From NCBI GenBank assembly GCA_024638705.1, contig JAHEJV010000006.1, positions 1 through 45,238 of the forward strand: a DNA stretch of 45,238 nucleotides, given 5' to 3'. The stretch comes from Deltaproteobacteria bacterium (GTDB lineage Bacteria > Myxococcota_A > UBA9160 > SMWR01). Both the position numbers and the translations under genes were made by a program. Position 1 is the first letter of the stretch. Each line of letters opens with the position of its first letter. Of this stretch, positions 39,353 to 45,238 are shown piece after piece. The notes under the pieces are model-generated. The model saw only the letters and a list, made by a program, of their open reading frames with translations, had not been told where the DNA came from and ran no database searches.

Positions 39353-42300
39353 ATGGCCGGATTGCGGTCGATGCGGATCGGTGGGATCGCGATGGCGTGT
39401 ACGGCGATGTTCTTCACGGCGTTCGATGCGTCGGCGCAGGAGGGCGTGGCTTCGGCAGGCGCGGGTTCAGCAGGCGCGGGTTCGGCGGACGCGACGGTGT
39501 CGGCGAACACCGGCGAGGCGACCTTCGAGCTGCCCGTCGAGCTTCCGCCCGGCCCGGGCGGTCTGGTCCCGCCGCTCTCGCTCTTCTACGCGAGCGGACA
39601 GGGCGACGGCGCGCTCGGCGTCGGCTGGCGGATCTCGCTCGGCGAGATCCGCTGCACGGCGCGCTTCGGCGTTCCCGACGACTTCGGGAGCTGTCCGCAA
39701 TTCGAGTACAACGGCGAGCTGCTGCTCGGTCCGGACGCGGCGGGGCGCTACCACACCTTCGTCGAGTCGTTCGCCCGTATCCGTGAGGTGGCGGCGCCGG
39801 GCGGCGTTGGCTGGGAAGTGACCGGGCCCGACGGGACGAGCCTCTTCTTCGGAACGACCGACGACTCGCGCATCCGGGTCGGCCGATCGCCGGCCGACCC
39901 GGTCGCCGTGTGGAAGCTCGCCGAAGTGCGCGACGCGTTCGGCAACGCGATCACCGTCGCCTATGACCGCAGCGATCCCGGCAGCGCCGACCTCGCCGCG
40001 ATCGACTACGGCACGCGCCGCATCGCCTTCTTCTACGAGCCGCGCCCCGATCCGATCCACGACTTCCCGGGCGGCGTCGAGCGCGTCTCGACGCGACGCC
40101 TGCGCGAGATCCAGGTCACGAGCGCGGGACTCGTGCACCAACGCCTCGTGCTCGGCTATTCCGCGGCCGCCGACTACACGACCCACCGCTCGCGCCTCGT
40201 CTCGGTGCAGCGCTTCGGCGCCGATTGCCCGCCGCATCCCGGGCTGCTCACGGGTTGTTCGTCGCTCCCGGCACAAACCTTCGCCTACACCGACCCGGGC
40301 GACCCCGCCTTCGCGACGCCCGATGGCTCCCAGTGGGCGGCCGATCCCGATTGGGCGTGGTTCGACGGGAGTCCCACGGCGGAGACCGCCGACGTGAACG
40401 GGGACGGGCTCCCCGACCGCATCCTCGCGGAGTGCTTCGCGCCGGGAGATGCGTGGCCGTGCGCGAACCCCGCGGACGGCCGCCGCGAGGTGTACCTGAA
40501 CACCGGCGCGGGCATCGCGTCCGCGCCCGACCCGACGTGGTCGGCGGCGCTCGCGTCGCTCACCTGGGACGCGCCGCTCCTGCGCGTGGTCGTGCCGGGC
40601 GCCGGCGGACATCTCGGCGGCGACGCCTGCAAGGCGATCCCGGCGAGTCTTCCCACCGGTGTGTTCTTCAACCGCCGTGACGCCCACCTCTACGCGCTCG
40701 ACGTGAACGCGCTGGAGATCACGCACGACGCCGAGTGCAACGCCCCGCTCCAGACGATCGGCGTCGAGGCGCATTGGCGCATCGTCGACCTGAACGGAGA
40801 CGGTCGAGCCGACCTCGTGGCTTCGTCGCGCGTCGGCGGGGTGTGGGTGAAGCTGCTCCCCGACCCGAACGCGCCGCACGAGTACGTCGAGGCGACGGGT
40901 CGTGCGGTGTTCCTCAACGACGGCGCGGGTTGGCAGCGCGCTCCGTCCCTCGAGGCGGGGCTTCCCGTGCTCGCGGCGATGGAGATCAGCGACCACTACG
41001 GGTCGTCACCCGGAAACGACGACTACGACGCGTGCGCCTACTACGGCTGGTGGGGACGCGACATCGCGAATGGCTTCCCGCCCGCGATCTGCCGACAGAT
41101 GCTCAATTTCCCGGTCGAGTTCGTCGAGCTCGACGGCGACGGCCGCCTCGACCTGCTCGCGCAGATTCCGGTCGATCCGCGCTATCTGCCCGCCTACGAC
41201 ACGCCGAACTGCGCGATCTACGACAAGTGCATCCACAACCCGGACCGCACGCTCGCGTTCGTGCAGCGGCGCAACGCGTCCGGCGACTGGGAATGGGTGC
41301 GCGACGCGCGCTTCGACCTGCTCGACCCGGTCACCGGCGCACCGCTCCACCACCGCCACCTCGTGCAGTCTCCGCTCGACGTGAACACCCTGCACGACGT
41401 CGGGGCCGGGTCGTTCTTCTCGATGGACGAAGGCTTCGTCTTCGCCGACCTCAACGCCGACGGGCTGACCGACGTCGCGTGGCGCGACCCCTTCGCGGCG
41501 AGCGGGCACCCGCACCCGCTCGGGCCGAGCCTCGCCGAGGCGGTGATGCTGAACACCGGAGCGGGCTGGTGCGCCTCCGTCACCGGGTGGGTCTGCGCCG
41601 ACGCCGGCACCCTGCTCCCCGACGTGCCGAGCGGCGCGACGCCCGTCCCCGACGTCGCCGACGTCTACGAAACCGGCGGGATTCCCGACCTCGTCGACGT
41701 GAACGGCGACGGACTCCTCGACTACTACGCACCCGACCCGGCGGGCGGCTACGCACTCCAGCTCTTCGACCGCGCCTCCGCGGCGACGGCCGCCTGGCTC
41801 CCCGATGCGAGCGGGCGGTTCGCGGCCGGTCTCGGCCAGCGCTTCGACCACGACGGCGACGGGGCGATCGACATCCTCGCCTTCGACGGCGGCGCGCCGG
41901 TGCTGGGACGTTCGGCGAGTCGTCTGCCCGACCTGTTGCGTCGCGCCGACAACGGTCGCGGCGGCGTCGTCGAATACACCTACACGACCGCGGTCGCGCA
42001 GCGCGACGACGCGCTCGAGGCCGAAGCCGCCGCGCGCGCGCAGGCGGTCGAGCCGGAGACGACGGCCGAGATCCGCTTCACGCGGACGCCCGTGGTCGCG
42101 AGCGTCCGGACGACGGGCCCCAACCGCACACCCGCGACAACCCGCTACGCCTACGCGCGTCCCGCGTGGTGCCCGTCACACCGTTCGAGCTTCGGACACG
42201 GGCTCGTGCGCGTCACCTTCGCCGACGGCTCGGTCTCCGAACGGGTCTACTACCAGAGTCACGGCCGCGCGGGAGCGCTCGCCGAGCGCACCCTTCGCGA

Positions 42301-45238
42301 CGGCGACGTCGTCCTCGAACACCACACCGAAACGTGGGAGCTCGTCGATCCGGCGACGGTGACCGGCGCCTGGGCGGGCGACGGCAGCGCGTCCGGTCCG
42401 GGCGAGCCGGCGCGCGTCGGCCGGGTGGTGGCACGTGCGTCGTCCACCGAGTACGGCGCCCTGCCGGGCGAGGCGCCGGGCGCGCAGCGCTCCGAGACGA
42501 TCGCCTACGACGACGACCACGGCTTCGGCTTCGTGTCGCAGACCGTCTCGACACGGCCCACGGGCACGCTCGTGACGACCCGGATGCCGGTACCGGCGGA
42601 CCTCGATCGCTGGCTCGTCGGCCTGGTCGAGCGCACCACGACGGAGGAGCCGTCGCGCGGTCTGCTGCTCGGCGAGACGACCTTCACCCATACGCCCGAG
42701 GGCCGGGTGGCGAGCCGCACGCGCGTGAACGCCCGCCGCGACACGGGCGCCGTGCTCGGCGATCCCCTCGTGGAGACCGCCGACTACGACGCGCAGGGCC
42801 ACGTCGCGCGCCGGGTCGACGCGAACGGCCACGCCAGCGAGTACTGCCATGCGGGGAATCCCGGTGGCTTCGCCTGGTGCGACGCCCCACTCGAAAGCGA
42901 TGGCGTGCTCGTCGCGACGCGCGATCCGCTCGGGCGCGTCGAGCGCTACGAGCCGGACCCGGTGTTCGGCGTCCCGCGGGCGACTTTCTCGGACTACCGC
43001 GACGTCCCCGGGACCCGCATCGAGCTCGACGCCTTCGGTCGTCCCACGGCGGTCTTCGTGCTGCCCGAGGGCGGGCCCGAGGTGCAGGTCGCCGAGACGG
43101 TCTACGACGACGAAGCGCTGCCGCCCTCCCTCGAAGAGCTGGCGTTTCCCGACGCGACGGGGCAGGGCGCGATCCGCACCCTGACGATCGGCGACGGCTT
43201 CGGCGGGGTGTGGCGGACCGTCGAGGACGTCGGGCCGGACGCCGGCGGGAGCCCGCGCTATCGCGGCGTCGCCAGCTGGCACGACCCGACGGCGCGCACG
43301 ACGCGCACCACCTATCCGATCGCGTGTGGCCCGGATCCGCATTGCTCCGGGCTCACCGGCGCCGACGAGTTCCCCGCGGTCGTGACCGTGCGCGACGCCC
43401 TGGGTCGGACGGTTCGCGTCGAATCGCCCGATGGCGTCGCGTTGTCGCGCTTCGACCGCAGCGACGGCGACCCGCTCGTGCAGGAGCCCGGCCTCGTGGA
43501 GCAGATCGACCCGCCCTCGCTCGACGTCGCCTGGACGAAGAACGCGAAAGGCGATCTCACGCGGCGCACGCACGACGGCGGTCGCGTCGTCGGCGTCGAC
43601 GAGTGCACCAACGCGCCCGATCCGACGCTCGATTCGCTCGCAGCGGTCGCCTGTCACGACCCGGATCGCACGCTGCACGGCTATCTCGGCGGTGGCGGAC
43701 CCGAGGTGATCTACGACGCGCGCGCGGTCGCGACGACGAGCTGGAACGACCCGCGCCACCGTCTGGTGTACCGCTTCGACACGCTCGGGCGGATCGTCGT
43801 GGTCGAAGATCCGGACGCCGGGGTCACGCACACCACCCATGACGGGGTCGGCAATCCCGCTTCGACGCGCGACGCGCGCGGACTCGAACGGGTCTATACC
43901 TACGACGGCTCGAATCGGCTCGTCGCGATCGACACGCCGGCGAGCGAACCCGACGTCGTCGTCACCTACCGCGCGGACGAGCGCCAGGCGAGCGGTGAAT
44001 CGGTGGGCGACGATGCGCGCACCTACTGGTACGACGGGTTCGGACGCATCCGCACCGAGCGCGTCGCGAGCCCGGGACGCGCGCTCACGGCGCTGCGCAC
44101 CTACGACCTGCTCGGCCGCACGACGTCCGAGCGCTACCACGGGCTCGGCGACCCGGTTCGCTACGAGTACGCCGGGCCTCTGCTCGCGCGCGTGTGTCGG
44201 GGCGACGACTGTGACGATCCCGACGCGCAGCCCTACATCGGGTCGATCGACTACGACGGCCTCGGTCGTCCGGTGGCGCTCGCATTTCCGGGTGGCGCAC
44301 GCACGCTGAACTACACGGCGCCCGCGAACCCCGCGCACGACACCAGGCGACGCGTGGTCGACGCCTTCGTGGGGAGCGGCGCAGCGGCGGACACGTTCTC
44401 CCGAACGGTCGCGGCCTACGACGGGCTCGGCAACGCGCTGAGCATCGCGACCGAGAGCCCGTTTCCGGAGATGTCGTCGAGCCGCAATTACACCTTCGAC
44501 CATCGCAACCGCCTCCAGAGCGTCACGCACGGCGGGGAGACGCGGCACTTCGGCTACGACGCGCTCGGCAACCTCGTCGTGCACGGAGGGGCGATGCAGC
44601 AGTTCCTGCATCCGACGAAGCCGCACGCGATCACCGAGCGCCTCGCCGCCGGAGCCCGCTATGCGTACGACGCGGCGGGCAACGTCGCGTCGATCACGAG
44701 GCCGGGCGGCGCGCCCGACCGCCACTTCCGCTTCGACTCGGCGGGGCGCCTGGCCTGCATCGGCAGTGCTGCCGGGGGCTGCGACCGCCTCCGAGTGTTC
44801 TACGACGCGAGCGGGCGTCGCGTCCGGGAGGTCGCGGGCGGCGTCACGCGGCGCTTCCTCGGCGCAGGCCTCGTCGCCACCGACGTCGCCGAAGGCGACA
44901 CGGTCTACCGCATCGAGATCGTCGTGTTCGACGAACGCGTCGCCTCGACGAGCTTCACGCCGCCAGCGCTCGCGCTCGACGAGACGATCCTCGTCGATGG
45001 GCGCGAGTGGTCTCCGGCATGGCTCGCGTTGCTGCCGGCGGGCGTCGCGCTCTGGGTGCTCGCGCTCATGCTTCGCGGAGGCTTGTGGGCCGGCATCGCG
45101 CGGCGACCGGCGGCCGCCGGCCTCGCGGGCGTGCTCATCGTGCAACTCGTCCTCCCGGCGCCCGCGTCCGGCGGCGCCGGCGGATACCAGGTGGTGCACC
45201 GCTGGATGATCGCGGACGGCGTCGGGAGCGGTGTCGTT
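39353..45238 (+). CDS. Exported SpvB/FG-GAP/RHS-repeat giant protein (3' end beyond window)
   Basis: The frame is open from ATG 39353 to the edge: 1962 codons without a stop. A signal peptide (GIAMACTAMFFTAFDASAQE) is followed by an SpvB-type N-terminal domain (VSANTGEATFELPVELPPGP, PPLSLFYASGQGDGALGVGW) and an FG-GAP/VCBS region. That region has six DxNGDG-like Ca-binding motifs near residues 347, 479, 594, 699, 782 and 832. Many YD/RHS repeats follow (about 900-1860; YDAQGHVARRVDANGHASEY, YDGLGRPVALAFPGGARTLN). Two hydrophobic helices lie near 1889-1907 and 1922-1936. The C-terminus, where a variable toxin or core motif would be, is outside the window. This is the layout of Tc-toxin B/C-like and RHS secreted proteins. 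The upstream gap 39189-39352 holds no clear gene. Confidence 0.9.
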   Translation, partial: MAGLRSMRIGGIAMACTAMFFTAFDASAQEGVASAGAGSAGAGSADATVSANTGEATFELPVELPPGPGGLVPPLSLFYASGQGDGALGVGWRISLGEIRCTARFGVPDDFGSCPQFEYNGELLLGPDAAGRYHTFVESFARIREVAAPGGVGWEVTGPDGTSLFFGTTDDSRIRVGRSPADPVAVWKLAEVRDAFGNAITVAYDRSDPGSADLAAIDYGTRRIAFFYEPRPDPIHDFPGGVERVSTRRLREIQVTSAGLVHQRLVLGYSAAADYTTHRSRLVSVQRFGADCPPHPGLLTGCSSLPAQTFAYTDPGDPAFATPDGSQWAADPDWAWFDGSPTAETADVNGDGLPDRILAECFAPGDAWPCANPADGRREVYLNTGAGIASAPDPTWSAALASLTWDAPLLRVVVPGAGGHLGGDACKAIPASLPTGVFFNRRDAHLYALDVNALEITHDAECNAPLQTIGVEAHWRIVDLNGDGRADLVASSRVGGVWVKLLPDPNAPHEYVEATGRAVFLNDGAGWQRAPSLEAGLPVLAAMEISDHYGSSPGNDDYDACAYYGWWGRDIANGFPPAICRQMLNFPVEFVELDGDGRLDLLAQIPVDPRYLPAYDTPNCAIYDKCIHNPDRTLAFVQRRNASGDWEWVRDARFDLLDPVTGAPLHHRHLVQSPLDVNTLHDVGAGSFFSMDEGFVFADLNADGLTDVAWRDPFAASGHPHPLGPSLAEAVMLNTGAGWCASVTGWVCADAGTLLPDVPSGATPVPDVADVYETGGIPDLVDVNGDGLLDYYAPDPAGGYALQLFDRASAATAAWLPDASGRFAAGLGQRFDHDGDGAIDILAFDGGAPVLGRSASRLPDLLRRADNGRGGVVEYTYTTAVAQRDDALEAEAAARAQAVEPETTAEIRFTRTPVVASVRTTGPNRTPATTRYAYARPAWCPSHRSSFGHGLVRVTFADGSVSERVYYQSHGRAGALAERTLRDGDVVLEHHTETWELVDPATVTGAWAGDGSASGPGEPARVGRVVARASSTEYGALPGEAPGAQRSETIAYDDDHGFGFVSQTVSTRPTGTLVTTRMPVPADLDRWLVGLVERTTTEEPSRGLLLGETTFTHTPEGRVASRTRVNARRDTGAVLGDPLVETADYDAQGHVARRVDANGHASEYCHAGNPGGFAWCDAPLESDGVLVATRDPLGRVERYEPDPVFGVPRATFSDYRDVPGTRIELDAFGRPTAVFVLPEGGPEVQVAETVYDDEALPPSLEELAFPDATGQGAIRTLTIGDGFGGVWRTVEDVGPDAGGSPRYRGVASWHDPTARTTRTTYPIACGPDPHCSGLTGADEFPAVVTVRDALGRTVRVESPDGVALSRFDRSDGDPLVQEPGLVEQIDPPSLDVAWTKNAKGDLTRRTHDGGRVVGVDECTNAPDPTLDSLAAVACHDPDRTLHGYLGGGGPEVIYDARAVATTSWNDPRHRLVYRFDTLGRIVVVEDPDAGVTHTTHDGVGNPASTRDARGLERVYTYDGSNRLVAIDTPASEPDVVVTYRADERQASGESVGDDARTYWYDGFGRIRTERVASPGRALTALRTYDLLGRTTSERYHGLGDPVRYEYAGPLLARVCRGDDCDDPDAQPYIGSIDYDGLGRPVALAFPGGARTLNYTAPANPAHDTRRRVVDAFVGSGAAADTFSRTVAAYDGLGNALSIATESPFPEMSSSRNYTFDHRNRLQSVTHGGETRHFGYDALGNLVVHGGAMQQFLHPTKPHAITERLAAGARYAYDAAGNVASITRPGGAPDRHFRFDSAGRLACIGSAAGGCDRLRVFYDASGRRVREVAGGVTRRFLGAGLVATDVAEGDTVYRIEIVVFDERVASTSFTPPALALDETILVDGREWSPAWLALLPAGVALWVLALMLRGGLWAGIARRPAAAGLAGVLIVQLVLPAPASGGAGGYQVVHRWMIADGVGSGVV

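Noticed and set aside
40735-45199. Large open frames of about 1000 codons on both strands inside the RHS region
   Set aside because: The SpvB/RHS frame from 39353 is unbroken and full of repeat motifs; the other frames (40735-43842 plus, 42176-45199 minus) are compositional shadows.

Overview
The window is a gene-dense, GC-rich bacterial chromosome segment with GTG and TTG starts, many 1-4 base gene overlaps and purine-rich ribosome binding sites. Its content points to an aerobic, lipid-oxidising Gram-negative bacterium. That content includes the end of an alternative complex III operon, a full 2-oxoglutarate dehydrogenase operon, a paired acyl-CoA dehydrogenase set, a FATP-type acyl-CoA synthetase, two WS/DGAT acyltransferases, an outer-membrane patatin and an Rhs/SpvB giant protein. 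I suspect an uncultured Myxococcota or related former deltaproteobacterial lineage. That placement is inferred from gene content, since no rRNA or other phylogenetic marker is present.

Layout. 1-2113 (+): tail of actD, then actE and actF of alternative complex III. 2148-3530 (+): an active-site-intact rhomboid protease with extra domains. 3641-8063 (-): a metallo-beta-lactamase-fold protein that has lost its metal ligands, overlapping purU; then a non-coding stretch with a hairpin tandem repeat and a long inverted repeat; a TetR regulator; an E2-like acyltransferase lacking the catalytic His; and a CBS-pair protein. 8064-8659: long leader region with three consecutive hairpins. 8660-10990 (+): ferritin-like di-iron protein and a Spinster-like MFS transporter. 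11065-11806: glsB-like and yaiI-like genes. 11640-16268 (-): a compact eight-gene cassette (EXPERA-like, 4-TM, DUF2867-like, SDR, DUF3237, lipoprotein, DDN/DUF385-like, membrane protein). 16347-17995 (-): GST, RidA-like lipoprotein, periplasmic CPYC thioredoxin-fold protein. 18054-23606 (-): two adjacent acyl-CoA dehydrogenases, a mini zinc ribbon, an epoxide hydrolase, a decayed CoA-transferase remnant, a VOC protein and an SDR. 23725-27583 (-): patatin/beta-barrel protein, a 2OG-oxygenase-like protein and a GNAT protein. 27659-35104 (-): lpd, sucB, sucA and a FATP-type acyl-CoA synthetase. 35440-39188 (+): two WS/DGAT enzymes and a TetR regulator. 39353 to the window edge (+): an exported SpvB/FG-GAP/RHS giant, still open at the edge.

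How it works together (inference). Fatty acids or other acyl chains would be activated by the FATP-type ligase. They could then be stored by the WS/DGAT pair, possibly under the co-transcribed TetR, or oxidised by the acyl-CoA dehydrogenase pair. Acetyl units would pass through the TCA cycle via 2-oxoglutarate dehydrogenase, with electrons from quinol going through alternative complex III.

I see no tRNA, rRNA, CRISPR array, transposase or phage gene. The least explained items are the ligand-less MBL protein, the E2-like protein with Glu for His, the eight-gene EXPERA/DUF3237/DDN cassette, the hairpin-rich leader and repeat region, and the RHS giant with an embedded membrane hairpin.
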